From Limnobaculum xujianqingii (GTDB lineage Bacteria; Pseudomonadota; Gammaproteobacteria; Enterobacterales; Enterobacteriaceae): a stretch of 64,000 nucleotides of DNA. The notes beneath the pieces are model-generated. The model saw only the letters and a program-made list of their open reading frames with translations. It had not been told where the DNA came from and searched no databases. The stretch spans positions 682,001-746,000 of the forward strand of contig NZ_JABMLK010000001.1 in NCBI RefSeq assembly GCF_013394855.1. The letters run 5' to 3'. Numbering within the stretch: position 1 is the stretch's first letter; each line of letters opens with the position of its first letter. Positions 45,718 to 54,500 of this stretch are shown one piece after another. The position numbers were made by a program, and so were the translations under genes.

Positions 45718-47679
45718 TTATAACTTTGGCTTGATGGTCTTTTTTAACTCATCGACAGAAATTGAAGCCAAAATGCTTCCTGCTAACGGCGCTTTTAAAA
45801 CATGTGGTTTGATCTTGCCCCATACCTGCATTTCGCATGGTTTACAGTCAAAGGTTAACGTCAGCACTTCATCATTGTGTACCAGTTGCATTGGCGTTGC
45901 CCGTCCCTTAACCCCCTGAACACCTTTGGCTTGTTTAGGACATAAGTTAAAGGCAAAACGCAGACAATGTTTGGTAATCATTACCGGCACATCTGATTTT
46001 TCCTGATGGGCTTCATAAGCGGCGTCAATTAGTTCGACACCAAATCGTTGATAAAACTCCCTGGCTTTATGGTTATAAACGTTAGCCAGAAAGCTTAAAT
46101 GAGTTTCAGGGTAGACTGGCGCAGGCTCAGAGACTGGCAGGCGCTCGGCACGCTGGTAATTTTGCAACCGGGCTTCCGTTAGTGCATCAATCGCATCCCG
46201 TCGCAGCTGATTTAACTGAGCACTGGGAATAAAATACACCACCGGTAAATCGACAGTGACTGAAACAGCGCGATAGATGGTTTGACCCAGTTTGGATAAT
46301 CCATCTTTCAAATTTTGTAACGATTTCTCCGTCTGATTGGCGACTTCAAAATCACCACTGAGTGACGTTGTAACGCAAATACCCTCTTCACTGGTTGCCA
46401 ACAGCAGTAATTCAGAACCAGACTGAGTTAAGTGTAGTTCAACGTCCACTTTACGTTCACTGGATGACTTCAGTAGCGACTGTTGCCACAGGTGATCCAG
46501 ATTACGGTTTAGCGGATGGTTTGGTCGTAACTTACTAAATTCTGGCAGCATTTCGTTCGGATAAACCCGGTAGCGAAGCTCTGCCATTTTCTCTACTTTA
46601 CTGGCGCGAAAACCGACAATTTCTCGCTTAATCAGTACGTTTAATCCATCACCATTAGTCAGCGGTTCAGTCACGCTAACATCCAGATAGCTTCCTCCAA
46701 CCTTAAGCACTTCACCAATAGGCAACCCGATATATTTTGGTGAATCAAATGCACCGATATCCATCTGCCGTTGATTAACAAAGTAATCGGTGCTTCCCCG
46801 ATGGAATGTTTTCTCCGGATTAGGGATAAACTGATGCACAGTTCTACCGCTGGAGGCCGCTAACAGGTCTGAACGTTGCAGCAAAATTTGGTCAATCTGT
46901 TGACGATAATAGGCGGTGATATTTTTCACATATCCCATATCTTTATAACGCCCTTCTATTTTAAAAGAGCGTACACCAGCATCAATCAGTGCAGACAGGT
47001 TTGCTGCCTGATTGTTATCTTTCATTGAGAGTAAATGTTTGTCATAAGCCACAATGCCGCCCTTATCGTCCTTTAAGGTATATGGCAAACGACAGGCTTG
47101 CGAGCAGTCGCCCCGGTTGGCACTACGACCGGTTTGAGCATGGGAAATGTAGCACTGACCTGAAAAAGCCACACATAATGCACCATGAATAAAAAACTCA
47201 ATCGCTGCACTAACGTTATGTTTAATTTGCCGAATCTGTTCCAGATTAAGCTCTCTTGCCAGCACCAGTTGGGATAAACCCACGTCAGACAGGAATTTCG
47301 CTTTTTCAAGCGTTCTGATATCCGTTTGGGTACTGGCATGCAGATCGATAGGTGGAATATCTAACTGCAAAATGCCCATATCCTGAACGATCAACGCATC
47401 AACACCGGCATCATACAGTTGATAAATCAGCTGTCTTGCTGGTTCTAATTCATCATCATGTAAGATGGTATTTAGAGTAACAAATACTTTGGCATAATAT
47501 CGGTGAGCAAAAATAACCAGCTCAGCAATATCTTTCAGACTGTTTCCTGCATTATGACGAGCGCCAAAGCTGGGACCGCCAATATAAATGGCATCAGCAC
47601 CGTGTAAAATAGCTTCACGGGCAATTTCGACATCTCTTGCCGGACTGAGTAGTTCTATTTGATTGTCTGAAAGTCTCAT
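45718..47679 (-). CDS. rlhA: 23S rRNA C2501 hydroxylation protein RlhA (U32 family)
   Basis: 653 residues, near the E. coli RlhA (YdcP) length and with long identical blocks: ELLSPARDVEIAREAILHGA, IYIGGPSFGARHNAGNSLKD, GRSANRGDCSQACRLPY, KIEGRYKDMGYVKNITAYYR, MITKHCLRFAFNLCPKQAKG and FDCKPCEMQVWGKIK. It hydroxylates C2501 of 23S rRNA, with cysteines proposed to hold an Fe-S centre. The mscS-type gene follows 51 bp downstream. Confidence 0.93.
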   Translation of the reverse strand: MRLSDNQIELLSPARDVEIAREAILHGADAIYIGGPSFGARHNAGNSLKDIAELVIFAHRYYAKVFVTLNTILHDDELEPARQLIYQLYDAGVDALIVQDMGILQLDIPPIDLHASTQTDIRTLEKAKFLSDVGLSQLVLARELNLEQIRQIKHNVSAAIEFFIHGALCVAFSGQCYISHAQTGRSANRGDCSQACRLPYTLKDDKGGIVAYDKHLLSMKDNNQAANLSALIDAGVRSFKIEGRYKDMGYVKNITAYYRQQIDQILLQRSDLLAASSGRTVHQFIPNPEKTFHRGSTDYFVNQRQMDIGAFDSPKYIGLPIGEVLKVGGSYLDVSVTEPLTNGDGLNVLIKREIVGFRASKVEKMAELRYRVYPNEMLPEFSKLRPNHPLNRNLDHLWQQSLLKSSSERKVDVELHLTQSGSELLLLATSEEGICVTTSLSGDFEVANQTEKSLQNLKDGLSKLGQTIYRAVSVTVDLPVVYFIPSAQLNQLRRDAIDALTEARLQNYQRAERLPVSEPAPVYPETHLSFLANVYNHKAREFYQRFGVELIDAAYEAHQEKSDVPVMITKHCLRFAFNLCPKQAKGVQGVKGRATPMQLVHNDEVLTLTFDCKPCEMQVWGKIKPHVLKAPLAGSILASISVDELKKTIKPKL

Positions 47680-47840
47680 ATATCACTGAATTATATAATG
47701 GTTAATCGTATCGAACAGGTAGCAGACATGGCGATGTTGATAGCCGTCGCTACAGCGTGCGGCATTGTACATTAGATTTGAATTTCCGCGCATGGGGATC
47801 TTAGTCATCGCGGAGAGTTTATATGATATTAAGCTTAGAT

Positions 47841-47868
47841 GATTATCCCGCCATCAGGCGGGATAATC
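47841..47868 (-). terminator. Terminator after InsA-like gene
   Basis: GATTATCCCGCC and GGCGGGATAATC form a perfect 12-bp stem with an ATCA loop, 29 bp past the InsA-like stop on the minus strand; it would end the leftward secretion operon. Confidence 0.75.
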
Positions 47869-47896
47869 CAAAACAGGAAGATGTTGGCAGAAATAA

Positions 47897-48181
47897 TTAA
47901 CGAGTCTTATTTTCTATTGAGATTAAATATAAGTAACGATCGAGCACCATGGTGGTAATACCCAAACTTCGGCAAATATCCATCTGGTTTTTTCCCTTTG
48001 CGTGCAGCGCTTCAATCTGGCGTAGAATATTCCCTTCATTACCCTGATAAATATAACTACTTTGAAACGTTCGACTACACCCGGAACAGTAGTAACGCTG
48101 TAATCCGGAGCGTGCTCTACCATGGCGGCGAACACAATTTCTTCTACCACAATGATGGCACATAATGGCGGCGGCTTTCAT
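47897..48181 (-). CDS. Orphan IS1 InsA-like zinc-finger/HTH protein
   Basis: 94 residues resembling IS1 InsA: CxxC-x..-CxxC zinc ribbon (MCHHCGRRNCVRRHGRARSG, YYCSGCSRTFQ) followed by a helix-turn-helix (MDICRSLGITTMVLDRYL). In IS1, InsA is a repressor of transposition and is followed by InsB; here no InsB and no terminal repeats are visible. The strong GGGAGG site and position 32 bp after the TolC gene suggest a retained, perhaps domesticated, DNA-binding protein in the secretion operon. Confidence 0.72.
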   Translation of the reverse strand: MKAAAIMCHHCGRRNCVRRHGRARSGLQRYYCSGCSRTFQSSYIYQGNEGNILRQIEALHAKGKNQMDICRSLGITTMVLDRYLYLISIENKTR

Positions 48182-48213
48182 TTTGATACCTCCCTATACC
48201 TCAACTCCCTGCA

Positions 48214-50082
48214 TCAATTCAACGTGCTGCTCTTTATGGTTGAGACGTTTAACTGCCCTAAACTGGAAGCCAGCGAAAGCCGGGCTAAATGCCAGTCCAC
48301 CATGGTGTTCACGTTATTGATTTGCGCTTCCGATAAGTCATTTTGTGTATTTAGCAGCTCCAAAATACTGCCCACACCAGACTGATAACGACCACGAGCA
48401 ATTTCATAGGCACGGCTGGAAGATGCCACCAGATCGCGCATATTCTTCAGATTGTTTTGAGCCGTAGATAAGCTCTGGTAGGTTTGCCATACCTGTAAAG
48501 CGATATTCTGCTTAGTTTGAACAAACTGGTTTTGCGTTTGTTCCAGGCGATTTTGCGCTGAGCGCACGGCATTGTATTGGCTAAAGCCACTAAACAGAGG
48601 CACTTTGACATTGACTCCCATATACAACTCATCGCTGTCATAGCCAGGGCCATACTTAGGACGATCGTTACCCCAGCGGGAGGTCAAATAGACCGATGGT
48701 AAAAAACCTCTTTTAGCTACGCTCAGCTCTTTTTCCGATACGGTAATTTGCTCTTTAGCCGCAAGGAGTTGTGGATGTTGGTTTAACGCTTTTTCAATTA
48801 GCTGATTAATATTATTCAGTGAGTTTTGGGAAGGAACCGATAACCCTTTCTGAAAACTAATATCTTTAGTTATATCTTTACCCAGTACGGAAGCCAGTGC
48901 CCCCATGCTATTACGCACTTCACCTTCGGCCTTAATACGGTAATTAGTGGCGGATAAGGCGGCGTTCTTAGCCTGCAGTTCATCCGCTAATTCACCAACG
49001 CCCGCTTCTCTTTTTCCCTGAGTAACCTGTAAGCTTTTATAAGCGATCACCTCAATGTCTCTGGCCGCATCCAGATAGGCTTCGGAAGCGATAACCGCAA
49101 AGTATTTCTGAGCCGCATCCAACACTACATCCTGCAAATCAGACATCGATAAAAACTCAACCGCCATTAGTTCACTTTTGGCCTTATCAACTGTGGCTTC
49201 ACGTTGACCAAAATCAAACAGTAACCAGCTAAGTTCCAGTGTGTTCGACCATGACTCGGTTTTTGTTTTGTAGTCCTTCTTATCAACAGTTTGAGTCAGC
49301 TCTCTATGACCAAAGCTGCTATTTAAATCCACGGTTGGCATATAGCCCGAATAGCTACTGTCTTTAGCTATCTGATAGTGCTGCAGGTTTAACCAGGTTG
49401 CTTTTGCTTTAGGGTCATTACACATCGCCATGACCACCACATCATAAAAACTTAGATTTCCCTTACCCTGACCAGCCCCCAGACAGGCATTGTCATTTAA
49501 GCTTTTTTTACTGGATATATCCGCAACCACTGGTGCTTCAACAGTATCAACAGCTTGAGCCACTACCTTCTGCGGCTCTGGCGGTGTCGTTACCGGAGCC
49601 ACCGGTTCCATCGATACCGGAACCGGTGCTACGGTCGCTGGTGGTAATGATGCTGAGGAAGTTCCTTTCACCAGATAGTCATCAATGCCGGGTAACGACG
49701 TAGGTTTAGAACTGGTAACAGTCACAGCAGAGTTTGTTGAACTTTTCATCGGCATTGTTTTTGCCGGTTCATATCCAACCGTGCGAGAAACGCTGGTCGT
49801 TTTCACCGGCGTTGAGCCTGTGGAGCTTGAAACCGCCACAGGTTTTGTTGTCGCGGATTGCGCCGTCATTGGTGCAGACGATGTTGTGGATATCGATTTA
49901 ACCGGCAGCGGTCCTTTTGTACTGGCCTGTGGTGTTACTTTTACCGACGGTGAGCTACTTTTTTGCTGTCCGGAAGTACTTAGTTCATCAATAAGATTCA
50001 TCACATCATCGCGACTTGCCGCAAATGAAGCGGATGGAAATATGGCGGAATAAACCAGACTGGCAAGAATAATCTTCTTCAT
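48214..50082 (-). CDS. TolC-family outer membrane protein with Ser/Thr/Pro-rich N-terminal extension
   Basis: 622 residues from ATG 50082 (AAGGAAGC site). Signal peptide MKKIILASLVYSAIFPSASF, then about 190 residues rich in Ser, Thr, Pro and Ala (low complexity) before the TolC fold begins near NACLGAGQGKGNLSFYDVVV. The TolC part has two repeats of helical coiled coil (LLFDFGQREATVDKAKSELM; YQSGVGSILELLNTQNDLSE, the usual TolC signature). Forms the exit duct for the adjacent C39-type ABC transporter. Starts 2 bases after the ABC stop codon. Confidence 0.88.
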   Translation of the reverse strand: MKKIILASLVYSAIFPSASFAASRDDVMNLIDELSTSGQQKSSSPSVKVTPQASTKGPLPVKSISTTSSAPMTAQSATTKPVAVSSSTGSTPVKTTSVSRTVGYEPAKTMPMKSSTNSAVTVTSSKPTSLPGIDDYLVKGTSSASLPPATVAPVPVSMEPVAPVTTPPEPQKVVAQAVDTVEAPVVADISSKKSLNDNACLGAGQGKGNLSFYDVVVMAMCNDPKAKATWLNLQHYQIAKDSSYSGYMPTVDLNSSFGHRELTQTVDKKDYKTKTESWSNTLELSWLLFDFGQREATVDKAKSELMAVEFLSMSDLQDVVLDAAQKYFAVIASEAYLDAARDIEVIAYKSLQVTQGKREAGVGELADELQAKNAALSATNYRIKAEGEVRNSMGALASVLGKDITKDISFQKGLSVPSQNSLNNINQLIEKALNQHPQLLAAKEQITVSEKELSVAKRGFLPSVYLTSRWGNDRPKYGPGYDSDELYMGVNVKVPLFSGFSQYNAVRSAQNRLEQTQNQFVQTKQNIALQVWQTYQSLSTAQNNLKNMRDLVASSSRAYEIARGRYQSGVGSILELLNTQNDLSEAQINNVNTMVDWHLARLSLASSLGQLNVSTIKSSTLN

Positions 50083-50083
50083 T

Positions 50084-52255
50084 TTAGCTTCCTTGTTCCA
50101 CAGCAGGCTCAGTTGACGGTGCTGTCGACCCAAAAAGCTGTGCCGGTGTCAAATCATGTCCTACTGTTCCATTTTCAATAACGATAATGCGATCAACCAT
50201 AGCTAATGTTTGAGGACGATGAGCAATCACCAGACGCGTAATTGCCAATTGACTCACGGCCGTATTTACATGCTGTTCTAATTGCACATCTAAATGGCTG
50301 GTTGCTTCATCCAATATCAATAATTGCGGCTGTTTATACAGCGCTCTGGCTAACAGAATTCGCTGTTTTTGTCCGCCAGAAAGCGCAACACCCATATCAC
50401 CAACCAGGGTGTTATATTGCATTGGCATTTGTTCGATATCTTGGTGAATAGCCGCCATCATGGCGCATTTAATTGCTTTCTCATGACTAACGTTGTGATC
50501 AAAGAAAGTAATGTTATCCATGATAGAGCCTGCAAACAGCACATCGTCTTGCAGTACGGTTGCACTGAAGCGGCGCAGGTTGGCTACGGTCAGTTGTTTA
50601 AGGCTAACACCATCAATCAGAATATCGCCGGTTACCGGTGCCAGGCTGCCACACAGTAACTGACTTAGGGTTGTCTTACCGCAACCAGAAGCCCCTGCCA
50701 GCGCCACACACTGACCTGGTTCAATAACGAAAGAAATGTCCTTAATGACATAAGGCTCATGCTCTGAATAACGGAAACTGACGTTATCAAACTCAATACG
50801 CGGTGGTTGGGTTTGTTGAGCATACTGTTTTTGCTCTATTGCATCTTCCGGTTCAGTCAACACAATGTCAGCCAAACGTTCGGTTTGAATACTCAACATT
50901 TTTAATTCAAAAAACTTATCTACCAGGCTGCTGATGCGGCTACTGAACTGCCCTTTATAAGAGGTAAATGCCATCAATACCCCCACAGTGAAAGTCTGAT
51001 CCATCACCATGGTTGCGCCTATTCCTAATACCAGCAGGTTCTCAATGCCAAACAAAAGGCCATTGAGTTGCTGATAATAGATCTGCAGTTTCTGTACTCT
51101 GACACCAGAGTTAATTTGGCTAATCAGCAGCGCCATCCAGTCTGACATTCGCTCATTCTGGCGTTGAAACAACTTAATGGTTCTTACGCCACGAATGGTT
51201 TCCAGAAAATGACTCTGTTGTTTTGCACCATGGATAATCTGCTCTTCTGTTGCCATGCGTAATGGACGGTACCAAAGAATTCGTCCAATAACATATAGCA
51301 ACATGGTGATAAGACAGATGGTCGCCAGATAAGGACTGTAGATGTACATCATTATCAAGGTGACGATGGTCATCATGCCATCAAGAATAGCAACGAAGAA
51401 GGATGATGAGAGCGTTGACTGAATAGAATCAACGGCGCCAAAGCGGGAGACAATATCCCCCAAATGACGTTTTTCAAAATAGCTGATAGGCAACCGTAAA
51501 AGATGGCGGAACACGCTATCACGCCACTGTACGCTGATAGATGTAGAAATATACATCATCACCCACGCACGCACGGCTGAGGTAAGCTGTTGGACCAGCA
51601 TCATGACGCCAAAGCCAACAATTAATGTGACTAACAGGTTTCGATCGTTAGACACGATCACATAGTCTATTGTCCATTGAGTAAATAGCGGCGAGATAAT
51701 ACTGAATAGCTCTATTCCTAAGGCCAGTAACAGCACTTGAATAAAGCTGCTTTTAAGACCGGTAATTTTACCAATCAGATCGCGAAAACGAACCTTACGT
51801 CGGACTTCCTGGGGCTTAAATCCCTCGTCTGGCCAAAGCTCAACGGCAACACCAGTAAACGACTTAGAAACCTCTGAAAATGCCAGTTGGCGGACACCAA
51901 AAGCAGGGTCGTGAATAATACACTTATTCCCTTTAATCGCTTTGAGTACCACAAAATGAGAAAACTCCCAGTGCAATATGCAGGGTAATTTAAGCTTAGG
52001 TAAATCATCCATTTCCAACCGCAAAGAGCGGCTGGTCAAATTCATCTGCTTAGAAATATTTAGCAGTTGACTGAGGTTGGCACCCTTTTGAGAAATGCTG
52101 TATTTCCCGCGTAAAGTCGCCAGGTCAATATTGTAATTATAATAACCCGCGATCATGGCTAAACAGGCAAGACCACACTCTGCCGATTCCGTCTGGATCA
52201 GTACGGGTAAGCGCTGGCTGATTAGTCCAAAATTAATTTTTTTAACGAAACTCAT
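50084..52255 (-). CDS. C39-peptidase ABC transporter, CvaB-like
   Basis: 723 residues. N-terminal C39 peptidase with full triad: Cys27 in QTESAECGLACLAMIAGYY, His100 in LHWEFSHFVVLK, Asp116 in IIHDPAFG. Then six spans (about 160-430) and an ABC ATPase: Walker A GASGCGKTT, signature LSGGQKQ, Walker B LLILDEATSHLD. This is the colicin V/microcin exporter type, which removes double-glycine leaders from small peptides during export. No such peptide gene was found nearby. Operon: HlyD, ABC, TolC, InsA-like. Confidence 0.92.
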   Translation of the reverse strand: MSFVKKINFGLISQRLPVLIQTESAECGLACLAMIAGYYNYNIDLATLRGKYSISQKGANLSQLLNISKQMNLTSRSLRLEMDDLPKLKLPCILHWEFSHFVVLKAIKGNKCIIHDPAFGVRQLAFSEVSKSFTGVAVELWPDEGFKPQEVRRKVRFRDLIGKITGLKSSFIQVLLLALGIELFSIISPLFTQWTIDYVIVSNDRNLLVTLIVGFGVMMLVQQLTSAVRAWVMMYISTSISVQWRDSVFRHLLRLPISYFEKRHLGDIVSRFGAVDSIQSTLSSSFFVAILDGMMTIVTLIMMYIYSPYLATICLITMLLYVIGRILWYRPLRMATEEQIIHGAKQQSHFLETIRGVRTIKLFQRQNERMSDWMALLISQINSGVRVQKLQIYYQQLNGLLFGIENLLVLGIGATMVMDQTFTVGVLMAFTSYKGQFSSRISSLVDKFFELKMLSIQTERLADIVLTEPEDAIEQKQYAQQTQPPRIEFDNVSFRYSEHEPYVIKDISFVIEPGQCVALAGASGCGKTTLSQLLCGSLAPVTGDILIDGVSLKQLTVANLRRFSATVLQDDVLFAGSIMDNITFFDHNVSHEKAIKCAMMAAIHQDIEQMPMQYNTLVGDMGVALSGGQKQRILLARALYKQPQLLILDEATSHLDVQLEQHVNTAVSQLAITRLVIAHRPQTLAMVDRIIVIENGTVGHDLTPAQLFGSTAPSTEPAVEQGS

Positions 52256-52283
52256 CCCTATTATTTCCTTGTTGCTTTAACCC

Positions 52284-53537
52284 TTAGTCAGTCGCTTTCT
52301 TGGTGATACTCAACAAGGGTTCCAATACCCATTCGTAGAGCCTTCTTTTATCCAGTGTGATATCCGCTTCCAGTTCCATACCCGGTTGTAGCGCTTTATC
52401 TTTCCCATAAACGCTAATCAATTGCTTATCCGGCTTAACTACGATTTGGTATAGCGAGGCTTCATTGCCAACGTTAGTGGTGCTTTGTAATTCATGTTGC
52501 AGTAAAGCTGCCTTAGAAATAGACACCACTTCGCCACGATACTGGCCGAATTTTTGATATGGATATGACTGGTAACGCAACCAAACTTCAGCACCTTCCT
52601 GAATAAAACCCACAGCATTGCTTGGCGCATAAAGATGAACCATTAAAAGTGAGTTCTCCGGAACAATGCTGACCATGGGTTTGCTGTTGTCCACAAACTG
52701 CCCTGTTTGAGCAACAGCAGCGGTTATTGTGCCTGCCTGTGGTGCCTGAATAGTGATTTCACGTTTGGCTTCACTTTCAGCCAGTTCTTGTCGGGTGGTT
52801 GAAATATTTCTATCGATCTGTGCCTGTTGTTTATCAAACTTCAGCAGTAATCCATCCAACTCTGATTGTCTTCCCGCCAGTTCTTTTTGCGCGTTAATCT
52901 TCTCGCGTTCATAGCTACTCAGAGCACTTTGCTGCTGCAATAACTCCTCTTTCACCCGCTCGAATTGTTCCAGGGAGATATACTCTTTCTTATAAATCTC
53001 CTGATATTGCTGCTGACGGCGTTGAACCAGTTGTAAAATCTTACGCTGGTTCACAATCTGCTTATCTAAGGCATTAACCTGATCGTTTAACTGCCGAATA
53101 TAGTTCTGCAGTAAGGATTTCTCTGCGGTAAATTGAGTTTGGTTCTTAGCTAAATCTTCATTCAGAGAATCCAGCCTGGACTGAATCTGAGTACTAATCA
53201 CCTGCTGAGTACCGCTGCTGTTTTGCGACTCTCTTTCACTGGAAATGATGTAGAGCACATCACCCTTTTTAACCAGCTCCCCTTCCTTCACCTTTTTGTC
53301 AGTTACCACACCGTACTGTGGGCTATAAACTTTGATCACTCCACGATCGGGTACTAACTGTCCCGTAACAGTTTGTTTTCGCGTATAAGAAAACAAAATG
53401 CAGAAAAGCACGATAAATACAGTAATGGCGCAAACAAAAGCTGTAAAAAATCTTAATGTTAAAGGAGTACTTAACATAACGCTGCCAAGCCACTTTTGCT
53501 TTTCTGCCTGAAGCGCCTCCTGGCGAAATAGCCCCAT
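52284..53537 (-). CDS. HlyD-family adaptor, CvaA-like
   Basis: 417 residues: LFRQEALQAEKQKWLGSVML at the start and DKRRLYEWVLEPL near the end match colicin V CvaA. One transmembrane segment (about 28-50), lipoyl/barrel-sandwich halves (VYSPQYGVVTDKKVKEGELV; ITIQAPQAGTITAAVAQTGQ) and a long coiled-coil hairpin (about residues 115-260). Bridges the inner-membrane ABC exporter to TolC. The ribosome site is far from the ATG (AAGGA, 12 bases). Confidence 0.9.
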   Translation of the reverse strand: MGLFRQEALQAEKQKWLGSVMLSTPLTLRFFTAFVCAITVFIVLFCILFSYTRKQTVTGQLVPDRGVIKVYSPQYGVVTDKKVKEGELVKKGDVLYIISSERESQNSSGTQQVISTQIQSRLDSLNEDLAKNQTQFTAEKSLLQNYIRQLNDQVNALDKQIVNQRKILQLVQRRQQQYQEIYKKEYISLEQFERVKEELLQQQSALSSYEREKINAQKELAGRQSELDGLLLKFDKQQAQIDRNISTTRQELAESEAKREITIQAPQAGTITAAVAQTGQFVDNSKPMVSIVPENSLLMVHLYAPSNAVGFIQEGAEVWLRYQSYPYQKFGQYRGEVVSISKAALLQHELQSTTNVGNEASLYQIVVKPDKQLISVYGKDKALQPGMELEADITLDKRRLYEWVLEPLLSITKKATD

Positions 53538-54500
53538 AAGCCATTTTATCCTTAATAATTATTACGTTAACTAAATTCACTAACGATAGTTTCTTAATCA
53601 ATGTGAGGTGATTAGATTGATGAATTTGCTTACCTCTTCATCAATTTACACATCAGTAATTGGTACCATTCTTAATAAAATAAGTGATTCCAAAAATTTA
53701 ATAGAACTTCGCTATAAATATATCGAATATTTAACTTAAAATGTTTAAGCCACCGTTTAAATGAAATTATATAAAACAAGAATACATTCAGACCTAATAA
53801 ATAAACCACCCATAAGACTAAGAGTGATTCTTGAATTTGATAATATTAATGGCTTTTAAGTGTCACCGAGATAAGAATATAACAATATTCCTATCCAATG
53901 CAATATACACTAAGTTTAAAAATAAATGACACTCATCACTTAAGGCGTGCTAAACATAAATCACCATATAAATGGCAACCTCAATATCTATTGAACTCAA
54001 TTGCCATCAGGCAATATGAATTAAGCTAGTATCATTTAGAATGACAACGCATTATTAAATCAAGACTCAGGTCAAGATAAGCACCTAACACCATGAATAC
54101 AGTAAGATTTAGATAAAAACAGACATTATCAAAACAAATTAATCCAAATTAAAATTAAATATAAATTAATTTGCAATTAAAATTTATAAAAAACCACCAT
54201 CAAATAAGTAATGGTTAATTAAGTATAAATAAAGACTTATTTTATAATAAAAACACTATTTTATTTTTTCTTATAATTTGCATTACAAGATTTTTTTGAT
54301 AAATTTACTAGGCGTCTAATAGGCACCTAAGTCTAAATTGGGAGGGTGAGTTTTTCTGAATTGAAAGACCTCTTAATTACGCACTTAAAGAAAGAATTAT
54401 AGTTAATTACGATTTAATGGAAAAAAATTAGCTTTTTTGTAGCCGATATCATTTTTATTTTTAAACGCTAATTTTTACACCTCAAATATAGGTTATGGAT
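53538..54500. other. 960-bp AT-rich divergent intergenic region
   Basis: Separates the leftward C39 exporter operon from the rightward adhesin operon. Very AT-rich, with A- and T-tracts, and full of stops in every frame; the only small frame with a plausible ribosome site (53621-53737, 38 codons) has no double-glycine leader. A tandem TAGGC motif lies at 54309-54329. Probably holds the divergent promoters and binding sites for nucleoid proteins and regulators. Confidence 0.6.
54309..54329. promoter_or_regulatory. Tandem TAGGC-NN-CTA motif upstream of adhesin gene
   Basis: TAGGCGTCTA (54309-54318) and TAGGCACCTA (54320-54329) are two short dyads whose starts are 11 bp apart, one helical turn. 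They lie about 170 bp upstream of the adhesin start. A candidate operator for the LuxR-type regulator at the end of the locus; inference only. Confidence 0.45.

Noticed and set aside
45551..45919. Plus-strand 122-codon frame bridging mscS-type and rlhA genes
   Set aside because: Opposes the ends of two well-supported genes.
47728..47775. 15-codon hydrophobic frame (MAMLIAVATACGIVH) near the rlhA start
   Set aside because: Too short, no family, and it lies in the probable rlhA promoter region.
49685..50053. 122-codon plus frame opposite the TolC N-terminal extension
   Set aside because: A mirror of the low-complexity Ser/Thr-rich coding region on the other strand.
53621..53737. 38-codon frame (MNLLTSSSIYTSVIG...) considered as a microcin precursor for the C39 exporter
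   Set aside because: No double-glycine leader, no immunity gene and only a loosely spaced ribosome site.
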